Virus record (IMG/VR): IMGVR_UViG_3300035670_000014
Coordinates: 1-64,000 of that record
DNA length: 64,000 bases
Strand: one strand, 5' to 3'
DNA from: a virus
In this document: positions 29,132 to 39,968 of the stretch, in pieces
Layout: each line of letters begins with the position of its first letter
Position numbering within the stretch: position 1 is the first letter of the stretch
Program-made: the position numbers and the translations under genes
Notes under the pieces: generated by a model
Seen by the model: only the letters and a program-made list of their open reading frames with translations
Told to the model about the DNA's origin: nothing
The model's database searches: none

Positions 29132-30312
29132 TGGCAAGTACGTATCAGCAAGTAAAAAATACATTAATTGAAAATGTAGCTAAAAGAGGAGTGGGAAATT
29201 ACATGGGAGAAGGCTCTGTCTTGGCAGAGTACTTATCATCGTTTTCACTAGAAGTTTCCTCTATTACTCAAAGCATCCTTAACGCCAATTCAAATCTTAA
29301 TATATCAACAGCCAGAGGGTTAGCACTTGACAGAATAGGCCAAGACTTACAGGAGCCTAGGCTTGGGGCAACCCAAGCTCAGTTTAGAGCTAGTGATAGA
29401 GTAGTTAGAATAGAAACATTTAATGGTAATTCATTTGCTCAAAATGGTATAGAATCATTTTCTCCAGGATTGAGATTATTCTCAACTGGAGGAATAGAGT
29501 TTGTGGTTACTGATATATCTCCTTTTGATAGTGCAGCAAACTCAGTATTTGTAGGAGCCAGGGCAGTTAAGTTTGGTTCTTCTGGAAATCTTGTTAAGAA
29601 TTCTTTAGAGAGACATTCCTCTATTGCTTATAGAGATGTTTTAAGAGTTAATCAAATTCATTCTATCTATAATGGAATAAATCAAGAAACAGATGACTCC
29701 TATATTTCAAGGCTTGAAAATTCTTTTCTTGCAAGAAGAATAGGATCTTCAATGGCGGTAGAAGCAGCAATAAAAAGAATACCTGGAATACAAAAGCTTT
29801 CAATAATAAACCAGTCTAGTGGACTGGGTACTATCTTAGCAGTAGTTCAGCCTGCAGTTGGATACTATGTATACCCAAGCTCTATAAATGAAATATATAG
29901 AAACTTAAGTAATTTAATGGAATTAGGCTCAAGGGTTCAAATACAAAATCCAAAACTATATCAAGCAACAATAAAAACAATAATAAAAACAGATGTAGCC
30001 TTGAATGCAACTCAAAAAATACAGCTGAAGATAAAGATTGAGAAAGCTTTACTTGCCTTAATGAACCAAATGCAAATCGGCCAATCATTGAGTCTATATG
30101 CTATTGCTAGTGCTATTAAATCAGAAGACTCCAGAATAACAAGCTTCGGAAATGGCGGGGAATATATTGACTCGGTAGTTATAACATATAGAGATGGGGA
30201 CTATGAATTTAGCGAAACATACTCTGGAGCTATTAATCCAGTAGTAACTATTCCCTCTGATTCGCTGCTGATTCCAAGTGAAACAACTCCTTTTGAGATA
30301 CAGATTGTATGA
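29131..30312 (+). CDS. baseplate J-like wedge protein
   Basis: This is a 393-residue baseplate wedge protein of the J/gp6-like family. The diagnostic segment near residue 60 reads TARGLALDRIGQDLQEPRLGATQAQ, a clear match in spirit to the G-x-A-L-D-x-I-G pattern followed by R-x-x-G-x-x-A in that family; further strands with a TDDSYISRLENSF segment near 190 match the second family landmark. The C-terminal part is helix and strand, ending in a Pro/Ser-rich tail. It follows the gp25-like gene and precedes large unknown baseplate genes. The protein joins the wedges into a ring that senses fibre binding and triggers sheath contraction. Confidence 0.85.
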   Translation: MASTYQQVKNTLIENVAKRGVGNYMGEGSVLAEYLSSFSLEVSSITQSILNANSNLNISTARGLALDRIGQDLQEPRLGATQAQFRASDRVVRIETFNGNSFAQNGIESFSPGLRLFSTGGIEFVVTDISPFDSAANSVFVGARAVKFGSSGNLVKNSLERHSSIAYRDVLRVNQIHSIYNGINQETDDSYISRLENSFLARRIGSSMAVEAAIKRIPGIQKLSIINQSSGLGTILAVVQPAVGYYVYPSSINEIYRNLSNLMELGSRVQIQNPKLYQATIKTIIKTDVALNATQKIQLKIKIEKALLALMNQMQIGQSLSLYAIASAIKSEDSRITSFGNGGEYIDSVVITYRDGDYEFSETYSGAINPVVTIPSDSLLIPSETTPFEIQIV

Positions 30313-31913
30313 TAAAGTTTAAAGAAACAATCTTATCAGAAACTACAGGAGTAAAAGAGTTAGGAAGGAATCGTGTAGTTAGAATGTGGCCTGACTGGAC
30401 AAAGCCTAAAAGAGATGAGCATGCAAATGCGTTCCTTATCCTAGGACAAGGAAGTCTTCCACTTAGAGAACTAAATAGAGAATACGAGATGATGCTTCTT
30501 AACATGACTGCATCTAACGTAGACTTCTGGGAGCCTGGCAATATATACAAGTATGCTATCCCTTCAGATTTTATATTTAATTATAAAAATACAATAAATG
30601 GCATTGAGTATATAACTCCTGATTTTATTACAGGAGATGGAATTGAATTAGTTGAGTGTAAATATAGAGACATTAATGAATTTCTATTTACTCTGCCAAC
30701 TGGACTTAAGTCATTTGAAGATAAAGGTTCCTATGCAGAAGTGGTAATTACACCTGAGAACTTACTTAATCCTGATTACGAATTCTATATAGAAAATACA
30801 AATGGTAAGTTTGTTGTTGAGGTTGAAGCTGAGCCTGGTTGGGAATGGGACAGCATTAATTCATTGACTAATAATGGAGACTCAGAACCTAGATATATTG
30901 AGATTTATAATAAGCAGTTTCCAAATATTAAAGCAATAGTAAATATCTATCGAGAAGATAGCTATGAGATAAATAAAGACTTCCCGCCTGGAAAATATAA
31001 AGTTAGAAGTAATCTTATAGGATTCAGAGTTACCTTGAATAACTGGGGATTTTGCAGTAATATCACTAATTACTTTGATGCTATATACACAAACACTGGT
31101 AACTCTAATGCTTACTTCAAGTTAAGCGAAGAGAAAGATCACTTAGAAATTAAAGATTACCTAACTGGAAGAGAAGACTACAATGCTTATCCTATAAACT
31201 ACAAGAATTATAAGTTAATGGATACTGATGGTAGTGGTGTAGTTATTGAATCAATTGCAATGCATCGAAACTATCCGTGGATACTGGGGCTTAGTAGTCA
31301 AGAGGATAGCTCTTCTATTTATTTCTGGTCTTTGTATGAAAGAGAAAGCCCGTTTATTTATACTTCAAATAATTTTGAAATACTTAGTATCTATTCAGAC
31401 ATGATTGATTATAAAGTAGGAGATCAAATAACTTTTAAAACAAGATTAAATTCCTGGAATCCAAAAATACAAATAACAAAAATAAGAATGAAAGTTGTAA
31501 ATGAAGATGGGACTTCATTCTATATAGATAGAACTGGAGCCACAGTCGAAGATACAGCTGCTTGGATTGATACAGCAAAAGGAACTGAAAGCAACTGGTT
31601 CGATATTAGGTGGGACTTTGAGATAGAGTCTGCTGGTTTCTATAAACTTGAAATAGAGACGAAGCCTATTGATTCAAATGAAATAATTAAAATAGCACAA
31701 CAAATTATAAATGTCCCATATAAGCAAGCACTTAGAAGAATTGACTTACCATTTAGTGCTAGTAAAATTTCAGTAGGTAGAGATGGGAAAGTTTACATAT
31801 TAGATTCTGAAAATGTTGTAAAAGAAATCAATCTCCTATACAATACTTACTATATAGACTATGATTCATATGAGCTCTATACAAGAACAGAGTTTGATGA
31901 AATAGTTCTGTAG
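30309..31913 (+). CDS. baseplate-region structural protein, unknown family
   Basis: This encodes 534 residues and starts in an ATGA overlap with the J-like gene. The sequence is beta-rich with many Tyr, Asn and Asp, typical for baseplate or fibre shells; a Trp-rich region appears around residues 175-190 and strand repeats with FDIRWDFEIESAGFYKLEIE (near 430-450) look like an Ig-type domain. No enzymatic motif or membrane segment is seen. In many contractile phages the gene after J codes for the wedge protein I/gp53-like tail protein, but I do not see that family's pattern clearly. It is best listed as a baseplate component of unknown type. Confidence 0.5.
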   Translation: MIKFKETILSETTGVKELGRNRVVRMWPDWTKPKRDEHANAFLILGQGSLPLRELNREYEMMLLNMTASNVDFWEPGNIYKYAIPSDFIFNYKNTINGIEYITPDFITGDGIELVECKYRDINEFLFTLPTGLKSFEDKGSYAEVVITPENLLNPDYEFYIENTNGKFVVEVEAEPGWEWDSINSLTNNGDSEPRYIEIYNKQFPNIKAIVNIYREDSYEINKDFPPGKYKVRSNLIGFRVTLNNWGFCSNITNYFDAIYTNTGNSNAYFKLSEEKDHLEIKDYLTGREDYNAYPINYKNYKLMDTDGSGVVIESIAMHRNYPWILGLSSQEDSSSIYFWSLYERESPFIYTSNNFEILSIYSDMIDYKVGDQITFKTRLNSWNPKIQITKIRMKVVNEDGTSFYIDRTGATVEDTAAWIDTAKGTESNWFDIRWDFEIESAGFYKLEIETKPIDSNEIIKIAQQIINVPYKQALRRIDLPFSASKISVGRDGKVYILDSENVVKEINLLYNTYYIDYDSYELYTRTEFDEIVL

Positions 31914-31927
31914 TTAATAGGAGAATT

Positions 31928-32980
31928 ATGGCATCTATAACTGAGTTTGAAAATGAGCAAATAGCTCATTCAATAGATCACATCGGCCAAAAGTATGGAC
32001 TCAAAAGATACCATAATGAAAGTACATATGAATTTAAGAAGAGAGTTCTGGATACCTTTATCCATCGAGGGAATCCAAGTGGCTATGGAGTTGTATCTAC
32101 AACTTCAAGAGCATTAGGAACACCAATAAGGACCTGGTTTTCCTTAAAGAGGAAAACAGACGAAGACGGGGTAGTCCTTAATCCCTATGCCGGAATAATC
32201 ATAACCAATATCTCCATACAGTTCTATGAAGATGTAACTGGTGAAATACCAACTGATGAATTCTTCTTTGTAAAGAAAGATGACAAGTATCTAAACACTT
32301 GGTGGTATGCTTCTGAGTTGATTGAGTATATATCTGATTCAGATACCTGGGAGTTTGATATTGAAATCAAACCGGGAGAAGAATCAAAGCTTTTACAGTT
32401 TCTTGTTCCTTCTAATTCTTTTGTAAGAGGTCAGTCATTTGTCGGGAATACAGGAATGACCTACTTACCAAGAGAGTTCTCTTACCTTTCAGAAACACTA
32501 CAAACCAATAGTGAATATCTAGTTAATCGTGTAGAGTCATTTGAAGAAGTTCTAGAAATTGGAGATTACTTTTTTGATGAAGTACAAAAAATAATCTATA
32601 CAAAGGAAGCCGACAGGCGAGCTACATTTAACTTTTCAGTTGATACATTTGTAAATGAGTATTTTGTAGAGATTGCGCCGATATCATATAAGCCATTATG
32701 CGATGCTAAGTTTAGAGAGCTCTTTACTGAGAGAGTTATTGGAGTTGATAACATCAACATAGAAGGCTTGTATTTGATGAATAATTGGCTGTTCTACGTC
32801 CTTGAATCCATGAAGGTAGACAAGACCATGTGGATAGCAAAGGACGCAAATAAAAGCTCAATAGACGTCTATGGGGAGTCAAGAATTTCTGCAACTCTAC
32901 TTGATGAAGTAGAAGAATTTTACTTCAGTAAACCGAATGAAAACTTTAGAAACCTCCTGAGCAGATATGGAAGTCGTTAA
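31928..32980 (+). CDS. baseplate-region structural protein, unknown family
   Basis: This encodes 350 residues with an AGGAG ribosome site before the ATG. The N-terminal 60 residues are helical and charged (EFENEQIAHSIDHIGQKYGL), followed by beta-rich segments and a final helical section. There is no signal peptide, membrane helix or catalytic motif. The helical start that could pack against the J-like ring suggests an I-like wedge position, but this is a guess from location. It overlaps the next gene by 14 bases. Confidence 0.45.
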   Translation: MASITEFENEQIAHSIDHIGQKYGLKRYHNESTYEFKKRVLDTFIHRGNPSGYGVVSTTSRALGTPIRTWFSLKRKTDEDGVVLNPYAGIIITNISIQFYEDVTGEIPTDEFFFVKKDDKYLNTWWYASELIEYISDSDTWEFDIEIKPGEESKLLQFLVPSNSFVRGQSFVGNTGMTYLPREFSYLSETLQTNSEYLVNRVESFEEVLEIGDYFFDEVQKIIYTKEADRRATFNFSVDTFVNEYFVEIAPISYKPLCDAKFRELFTERVIGVDNINIEGLYLMNNWLFYVLESMKVDKTMWIAKDANKSSIDVYGESRISATLLDEVEEFYFSKPNENFRNLLSRYGSR

Positions 32981-35816
32981 CCTGGAAGTAAAGATACATT
33001 CAAATGTATATGTAGAACAAATACCTGTATCTATTCCATACATTGAATTGAATCCTGATTTAGTGTCAGTGGATATAAGAGATGTTTTTCCTTCTCGGAG
33101 GCTAGAAGATACATTAGTTGGTGGAAATTATGTAAACATACCTAGGGAAAAGTATCCATATCTAATAGAAGAACAGTACCTGGAAAAGGGTGTAAGTAGC
33201 ATTATTGACTGCAAACTTCTAGAGCTAAAAGAAGTTTCTATTGAAAAGAAAGAGATAGAGCCAATTGTTAACGCTGGCTTTTATGTTTATGGTGAAGAGA
33301 AAAGATACCTATATCCAGATTGCTCTACAATCACTACTTCAGAAGAAGTAGATGTAGTAGATGGATTAGAAGAACATCCAATATCAGTTGCAATATTTAA
33401 AAGAAATTCAAGGCTTGAGCCTGTTATTCACAGGGAGTCACTTCAGGTCTATGATGAGGAATGGTTGGGCGATCTGGAAATAGAAGGGAGAAGTGATATA
33501 TCTTTTAACTCCCTTGATCAGTTTTCACTGGATATAGAAACAGGAGAAATTACCTTTAATAAGGTAATTGAAGAAGCAGTTCCACCTAGTGTAGATTTAT
33601 TAGACCCAGCTGTAACATATCCTGTTTTTTCTGAGTACCTAGAATTGGTAGGTACAAGTGATGGGCTTGGGTGTCAAGGTTTCTATACAAAGTACCTTCC
33701 CATTTCAAAAAGAAAACAAACTGAAACTCAGTTGATTATGTATGTTTTCCCACCAGGAATAACAGAAGAAACAACACTAAGTGATGCTGAGATCTGGTAT
33801 CCGGTAGATGATCTTCGAGAATATGATGGGACTGCTAAAGTTTTCTATGCAGACTATGACTTAGGATTCCTTCACATAGGAGGATTACTGGGTGAGAACG
33901 ACACGCTTCTATCTACTTGGTATCCAGATAGCCCTGAGGGGTTGACTTCAATTAGTATAGTAAATCCAGAAAGACACCCTGATAAGGGTGTTATTTTAAT
34001 TGAAGGCATTAAGGTTTTCTTTAAAGGAAAAATAGGACACAGACTTCTGATCGAAAAAATAGAAGGGGAAATAACAGTAGATGCTTTTGAAGCCGGGACA
34101 GAAGTTAAATACATACACACAGGAATGGTTCCTGAAGAAGGCAGCCTATGTTATGTTAGCTATGTTGCAATTCCTAGAATTGAATATGTAGATAAGAAGT
34201 ATATAAATGCAAAGTGCTCAAGGCCCGGGTCTTACAGTAGCAAAGTTTATCTGAAGAATAATGAGTCTATACTGGTAATAGGAAAAGATGTAGATCAAGC
34301 TATGTCCATTACACTTGAGGCTATGAATTTAAATTCATTAACGTTAAGTGGAGTGATGTATTATGGGCCTTTATCTTATGATGAAAATACAGTCTTACTA
34401 AGAGGCAGGGTATTAGATGGAAATGGGAATCCTGTTATAGAAGCTGAAGTAGAAGTATTTAGCCTAAATGGACTAGGTACATTCTATGGAGAAGACAGCA
34501 TAACTGTCTTTACTGATGACGAGGGTTATTTCTATACATCAATGTACATAGAAAGTACTGAGCTCTTTCAAGCTTCTTATGCAAGAGCTATAACCTTTGA
34601 AGAAGATGAAGAAGGAAACTGGAATAGTTATCTAGACTTTAATTACCCAGCAACTGCTTATGGAATCCCATCAAGGCTAGAAGAAATTCAGCTTTATACA
34701 GTAACAAAAGATGATGGCTTTACGGGGACTGTAGGTAGATACTATTTCACTCCCATAGAAGACTACTCGGATTATCCTTTTGTAGGATCTGTACTTGGTC
34801 GAGATTACTATCCCTATGATGTTGCAACTGTAGATCAGGCAGTTGGTTCAGGCTATCTTTCTGAACTTGGAACAGGGCCTGGCGCCATTGTTATAATCAA
34901 TCAATTTGAAAATGTAGATCCCAAGTTTTATGAAGATGGAACTCTGTATGTAGCTATAAGCAACAGTCCATATGTAGATGGAACTGAATCAACGCAGATT
35001 AAGAAAAGAAAAATACTAAAAGTATTAAGATACCCAAAACTGTGGGATAGTGAGATTACACCTGTTAGCAACTCTACTAGAATGTCTACATATCTAGTTA
35101 TTCTTGATGCAAGAGCTGTACCTCCTGGTAGATATATAAGAGACTGCTGGTTTGTTTCAAAAGATGAAGTAGAGTGGAACAAAGAAACTCTAGGTGGTAG
35201 GAAGTCAGTAATTAAAGTATTGCAAAATAAAGAGCAATCTAATGGTGAAGATTTTGTTGTAGATGAAAGTATTAGTACGTGGCTAAATCCTCAAGCAGAC
35301 TTGCCACCTCAGTATACTTTCGTACCGGTTACTCCAGCCGAATGGTTGGGTGGTAATAAGTTTAAGTTTACAGGTAAACTGCCTACATGTGAGGTTGCCA
35401 ATAGAAGGGTAAATTTAGGAGCTTATGCTGTCTATCTTGATAAAGTAGCAGAAGTGCAAGCAAGAGTAAAAGATAAATACTGTGTAGGAAAATACTACAA
35501 CAGTAATATAGTAAGGATAATATTTAGCGCCTCAGGCAAAGGAAAGGGAACCCATAGAGTAAATGAAAACTTTGTAGTTCCTTATGGATTTAGGTTGCCA
35601 GATACATATGAGTATTCATCTCTATTAGACGGACCAGTTTACTTAACACTTAACTGGCTGGGTACAAGATCTAACTTTGGCTTGAGTGTAGAAGATGACT
35701 TTAGTGTTCCTAAGATCTCATTTATAAATGAGATGGAAGAAATCGAATATTCGGATAATGAAATTAATCCTTATAATAACTATATAGGCTATCACTTAAC
35801 CATAACGAACTCATAA
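32967..35816 (+). CDS. large baseplate/fibre protein with CarboxypepD_reg-like (Ig) domain
   Basis: This encodes 949 residues. The clearest feature is around residues 475-535: VLLRGRVLDGNGNPVIEAEV followed by a F-T-D-D-E-G-Y-F turn, the pattern of a carboxypeptidase regulatory-like or CnaB-like beta-sandwich common in surface and fibre proteins. The rest is beta-rich, with many Tyr, Glu and Gly, few Cys, and no enzymatic motif. It overlaps the previous gene. It likely sits at the periphery of the baseplate and may serve as a fibre-attachment arm or receptor-contact part. The domain call is reasonably strong; the role is inferred. Confidence 0.55.
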   Translation: MEVVNLEVKIHSNVYVEQIPVSIPYIELNPDLVSVDIRDVFPSRRLEDTLVGGNYVNIPREKYPYLIEEQYLEKGVSSIIDCKLLELKEVSIEKKEIEPIVNAGFYVYGEEKRYLYPDCSTITTSEEVDVVDGLEEHPISVAIFKRNSRLEPVIHRESLQVYDEEWLGDLEIEGRSDISFNSLDQFSLDIETGEITFNKVIEEAVPPSVDLLDPAVTYPVFSEYLELVGTSDGLGCQGFYTKYLPISKRKQTETQLIMYVFPPGITEETTLSDAEIWYPVDDLREYDGTAKVFYADYDLGFLHIGGLLGENDTLLSTWYPDSPEGLTSISIVNPERHPDKGVILIEGIKVFFKGKIGHRLLIEKIEGEITVDAFEAGTEVKYIHTGMVPEEGSLCYVSYVAIPRIEYVDKKYINAKCSRPGSYSSKVYLKNNESILVIGKDVDQAMSITLEAMNLNSLTLSGVMYYGPLSYDENTVLLRGRVLDGNGNPVIEAEVEVFSLNGLGTFYGEDSITVFTDDEGYFYTSMYIESTELFQASYARAITFEEDEEGNWNSYLDFNYPATAYGIPSRLEEIQLYTVTKDDGFTGTVGRYYFTPIEDYSDYPFVGSVLGRDYYPYDVATVDQAVGSGYLSELGTGPGAIVIINQFENVDPKFYEDGTLYVAISNSPYVDGTESTQIKKRKILKVLRYPKLWDSEITPVSNSTRMSTYLVILDARAVPPGRYIRDCWFVSKDEVEWNKETLGGRKSVIKVLQNKEQSNGEDFVVDESISTWLNPQADLPPQYTFVPVTPAEWLGGNKFKFTGKLPTCEVANRRVNLGAYAVYLDKVAEVQARVKDKYCVGKYYNSNIVRIIFSASGKGKGTHRVNENFVVPYGFRLPDTYEYSSLLDGPVYLTLNWLGTRSNFGLSVEDDFSVPKISFINEMEEIEYSDNEINPYNNYIGYHLTITNS

Positions 35817-35825
35817 GGCTTTAAG

Positions 35826-38800
35826 ATGTCGGATAAATATACAACTTTGTTTGGGGTAGATGCTTCATTCGTTCAAGGCGAACAGCCAACTCATACAAAA
35901 CTAACTAACATAGTAGCGCTTACTAGAAATGGACTTAGTGAGTTAGAGAAAGTTATTGGTATGACAAGAAACTCTCTACTGGTAGAGAGCACTGGAAATA
36001 CAAGCTGGGTTCCTGTACCTGCTAAAATTAGCTACAGTCCTTCTTATGTAGAGAGCCTTAAGTTAGATTTTCCTTCTAGTATTACTTCAATAGCTAGAGC
36101 TATTGGTCCAATGGGTGCTTTGAATCCTCGTTATCTATCGGGTCAAACTTGGAATAAAGATGACTTAGGCGGAGTGGCACTTGGGGTTCTTCTTAAGAGT
36201 GGTGTAACTGAGCAGCAGCTTCCATTTAAACCTCTTAATGTGAATACAATTCTGCCTGCAGATTTCAGTGGACCTCAGGTAAGCTTAATATTCGCAACAA
36301 GAGTTAGTAATTATGAAGAATCTTTAGAGGTTGGTAAATACTATGTAAGTTCAGAAGGTAGGCTTTTTACTGGAGCACCTGTAAGACCAGGTACAAGGCT
36401 AAGGTATAGTTTTGTTATTGGTGAAGGTGATGGCTATATTGGCTCTGGGTACAACGTAATACCAGACCCATCAATACTTACACTGAGTCTTGAAGAGAGG
36501 GATAACAAGACATTAGACACTTCAAATTATGGAGCTTGCCGTGTTTTAATTTCCTCAATAAATGAAGAAGCATTAGTTGTTGATATACTCCTACCGGAAG
36601 TAATATCTACACCGTTTTCTAAATTAAGCGCAAGTCATGAAGTTGAAGACTCAGATCCAGTAGGTAAGATTGATGAGGGCCTACCTGATCTTAGAAGGTA
36701 CAGCCTTCCTGACTTGTATCCTTCTTCCGGTTACATAGAAGATAACACTATGTACCTGTACTATACTGAGATAGGAAAGGTAATACCAGAAGCTAGATTT
36801 GAAAGAATCAGTGAATTTGTAATTAGGGCGTATTTACCAGCTCGATATAAAACAATAGTCAGAGCAGATGATGGAGAGCTATTTAATGTAGAAGGGCTAT
36901 CAAATACAAAGCATTTCTTCCTAATTACTAATGGAACTCAACTTGCTCCCCTAGTAGGTAAGCTAAGGCTTGAAATGGAAGAGCACTCCCATAACGGTCT
37001 AGATTCAGTCAGAGTGTCACATAGTGATTTAACTAATGTAAATCATATTACTCCATCTTTGCCAGCTCAATTAAGTATCTATTCAAATATAACAGGAGCA
37101 GCGCCTAATAAATCTATAACTCTAGATGGACTTCCTAGTAATTCAACTTTCTGGTTTAATAGGAAACTTAGCAAGGGTGATTTTCTTGAAGAGAATCCTC
37201 ATCCTTACTATTTGCATAGGCTAGGTTATCTTGGTGGTGGTACAGATGGAATCTACGCTGCAATGAATGCTCCAGGACTAGGAGCTTCACTTGGTAATGG
37301 TTTCACAGGTGACCTTGTTCTAATGCCTGTTAGTAAGAATCTAGATTATGAAGATACAGATCAGGCCTATTATAGTTGGGAATCTACAGAAGGCATAGAT
37401 TATTTAAAAAATAATTCAGCATCACACTCTCTTTGGTTTGGTCTTCCTTGGGAAGTTAATGCATTAGGTTCAACTGAAGCAATAAATCAAAGGCAAAGAA
37501 ATGGTTCTGTAAGAATGTACTTTGATCCCTGGATTAAAGTAATGGGTTTTACTTCTAGCTCTGCTCCTGCAAATGAACCTTTTGCAACTGAAGGATTGGG
37601 AATACTAAATACTGGAACTATAGGAGACGATGTATTTAGTAATAGCGTATTTGAAAATGCAATCAAAGGATTAAATATTCAAAGAGGAAACTTCTTCTTT
37701 GGTTATAACGAAGATAAATTCCTCAGTACAACAGAAAGGGCTAAAGGTAAATCAAGCTTTAATATTCTTGCTTCTGAGTTTAATGCAGTAGTAACTGCAA
37801 ATAAAAAAGCAACACAGTCTGGCGAAGTAAGATGGAAAGGTCAATCTGGTAACCGATCTGGGTTTGCAGTTAAGGCGATTGAAGGATCAAGTATTAACTT
37901 CTCAGTAGGTGGATTAACTGGAACAGCTGGTAATGATAACGTCAATACAGCATCACTTAGTAACTATTTTACTCCTGGAATTGAACTTGCAGGTTCATTT
38001 ACAGTAGAAGCTGCATTTGGAAATCAGTTAATATCCTTAGTAAAAGGACATGGTTCTGGAATTCTAATGTCTCCCGGTACAGGAACAACAAGGCTATTCC
38101 CCTGGCAATTAAAGTCTTTATTAATACCAATGGATGACTATTTACTGCCAACAAAATATGCAGGATGGAAGCACCTTGAAGAGATTAATAATAATTTTAT
38201 ATTTAATAACTCTCAGAATTTAGGTGGAGTTGGACATATATTTGCTATACTAGATTCTGCAGCAATAGAAAGTTATTTAACTTTTGCTAAGAATGTCGAC
38301 TTAACCGAGTCAGTTAAAAATAAAAACTCCTTCCCTTTTGGGAAGTTAATCCTTGAAGGTAGCTCTGGTATTGACTTACTTGTAAGCAGAGGTACCTATT
38401 CATCTAGTGTAGCTGGAATACTAAATGTATTAGATCTTAGCGAAGTAAGATTCTGGGCAAGAGAAGATCTAAAGGGAGACATAGATAATCAAATTCGAGA
38501 CAACCATGCAGTAGGGGCAAACCTTAATTTAATGTATGGATATGGAAAAGCTTATTCTAAGTTTGCGGTTAGCCTTCCCTGGACTGGAAGTGAAGAAGAT
38601 ATTAAAGGTTTAAAAGTACAAAACTTAGAATCAAACAGTGGAGGAATTAATCCCTGGACTTCATTAAGGACTGAAGGTTTAAATTCCTGGACCAATAAGG
38701 ATACAAGGGGATCTCAAATAAGACAGGCTTCATTTATAGAAGCAATGGAAGGATTTAGAAACGATCCGAACCAGCCTTTTACTGTATCTTATAAATTACC

Positions 38801-39953
38801 ATTTAGAGTAATTCAAAGACTTGATTGGATTAGTAATGGTTATACTACTGAACATGGAGTAGCAGTGGCAGCGTGGAGCGACCTTGGGGGAGTAACTACA
38901 GCTACCGGAGGAGGAGCACTTACACTAAAACAAGTGTTTATTCCTTCGGCTATTATAGGGAGTTTTCCAATAGCTAAACAAAGAGTCATTACTGATGATA
39001 TAGAAAATTATGATCCTAACTTAGGATACACAGTGAATCCTGCAATAAATGTTTCTTGTTATAAGAATCAGCCGGCTATTCAAAATGGAAGGTTTGTATT
39101 TAGTAGATCAGATACTCCAATTGATGACTTAGGTTATGGGGTATTTGTAGATCAAATAATAAGATATTATGATTTTCAAGATTGGGCCGCTTCTGGATAT
39201 GAAGGGAACTTTATACCAGGACAAAGTTTAATAGATTTTAAAGTAGATCTAAACTACTCAAAGCTTGTATATGGAGACAGTACAAGTGGAAACTATGGAA
39301 AATCAATACCTTATTCTCAAAATGTAGATCTTGATGATTTTACTTCTGAAGATGAAGAGAGTCTTAATTCTTACATATCTGGAAAACATTACTCTGTGAT
39401 AAGGGGAGTTGATTTAACAAATCCATCAAGAGATGGAGGTGTAGTTATTAGATCAATCGGATCAAGTTCTGGATTAGCTTCAAGTGCAGCATTAGATGGA
39501 AGTAGTTCCTGGGCAGCAAGTGCAACACAAGAACCATTTAAAGCATCCCTAATGCTAGGGAATATTAAGTTAAATGGAGATGATGACTACAAAGGAAGTG
39601 ATTCAATAGGACACGATCAATGGTTACTTTATCTTGATAAGATTAAGTCAAGTATTGATCCTGATGTTGCTTTGATTAAGCCGCAGTATAATGGGGAAAA
39701 AGATGAAGGTGGAACTCTTAATGTTCCTCAGCTAGCCTGGTTCTTGCAGCTAGAAGGTGAGCCTAAAATGGAAGACTATTCACTTCATAGGTTTGCTCCT
39801 TATGAGTTATTTATGAGTTCAAATGGAAAAGAGCATGGACTCGGACCTGGAGCACAACTAATGTTAGCATTTGATGGATATGTGACTTTAACCTTCAGAA
39901 CACTAGGTGGAACTCCTCCGGCTAGTTCTGGAGTAGTAACTCAACCTTCTTAA
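35826..39953 (+). CDS. very large baseplate/tail-fibre structural protein
   Basis: This encodes 1,375 residues. The N-terminus (about 1-60) has an LTNIVALTRNGLSELEKVIG segment suggesting an attachment helix for the baseplate, and contains a QPTHTKL motif. The remainder is a long series of beta-rich segments with many Gly, Asn, Ser and aromatic residues, and no visible membrane segment or signal peptide. No catalytic motif is recognisable. Size and position between wedge genes and later fibre genes suggest a large spike, arm or side-fibre protein. I do not recognise its family. Confidence 0.5.
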   Translation: MSDKYTTLFGVDASFVQGEQPTHTKLTNIVALTRNGLSELEKVIGMTRNSLLVESTGNTSWVPVPAKISYSPSYVESLKLDFPSSITSIARAIGPMGALNPRYLSGQTWNKDDLGGVALGVLLKSGVTEQQLPFKPLNVNTILPADFSGPQVSLIFATRVSNYEESLEVGKYYVSSEGRLFTGAPVRPGTRLRYSFVIGEGDGYIGSGYNVIPDPSILTLSLEERDNKTLDTSNYGACRVLISSINEEALVVDILLPEVISTPFSKLSASHEVEDSDPVGKIDEGLPDLRRYSLPDLYPSSGYIEDNTMYLYYTEIGKVIPEARFERISEFVIRAYLPARYKTIVRADDGELFNVEGLSNTKHFFLITNGTQLAPLVGKLRLEMEEHSHNGLDSVRVSHSDLTNVNHITPSLPAQLSIYSNITGAAPNKSITLDGLPSNSTFWFNRKLSKGDFLEENPHPYYLHRLGYLGGGTDGIYAAMNAPGLGASLGNGFTGDLVLMPVSKNLDYEDTDQAYYSWESTEGIDYLKNNSASHSLWFGLPWEVNALGSTEAINQRQRNGSVRMYFDPWIKVMGFTSSSAPANEPFATEGLGILNTGTIGDDVFSNSVFENAIKGLNIQRGNFFFGYNEDKFLSTTERAKGKSSFNILASEFNAVVTANKKATQSGEVRWKGQSGNRSGFAVKAIEGSSINFSVGGLTGTAGNDNVNTASLSNYFTPGIELAGSFTVEAAFGNQLISLVKGHGSGILMSPGTGTTRLFPWQLKSLLIPMDDYLLPTKYAGWKHLEEINNNFIFNNSQNLGGVGHIFAILDSAAIESYLTFAKNVDLTESVKNKNSFPFGKLILEGSSGIDLLVSRGTYSSSVAGILNVLDLSEVRFWAREDLKGDIDNQIRDNHAVGANLNLMYGYGKAYSKFAVSLPWTGSEEDIKGLKVQNLESNSGGINPWTSLRTEGLNSWTNKDTRGSQIRQASFIEAMEGFRNDPNQPFTVSYKLPFRVIQRLDWISNGYTTEHGVAVAAWSDLGGVTTATGGGALTLKQVFIPSAIIGSFPIAKQRVITDDIENYDPNLGYTVNPAINVSCYKNQPAIQNGRFVFSRSDTPIDDLGYGVFVDQIIRYYDFQDWAASGYEGNFIPGQSLIDFKVDLNYSKLVYGDSTSGNYGKSIPYSQNVDLDDFTSEDEESLNSYISGKHYSVIRGVDLTNPSRDGGVVIRSIGSSSGLASSAALDGSSSWAASATQEPFKASLMLGNIKLNGDDDYKGSDSIGHDQWLLYLDKIKSSIDPDVALIKPQYNGEKDEGGTLNVPQLAWFLQLEGEPKMEDYSLHRFAPYELFMSSNGKEHGLGPGAQLMLAFDGYVTLTFRTLGGTPPASSGVVTQPS

Positions 39954-39968
39954 TTCAATACTTATCCC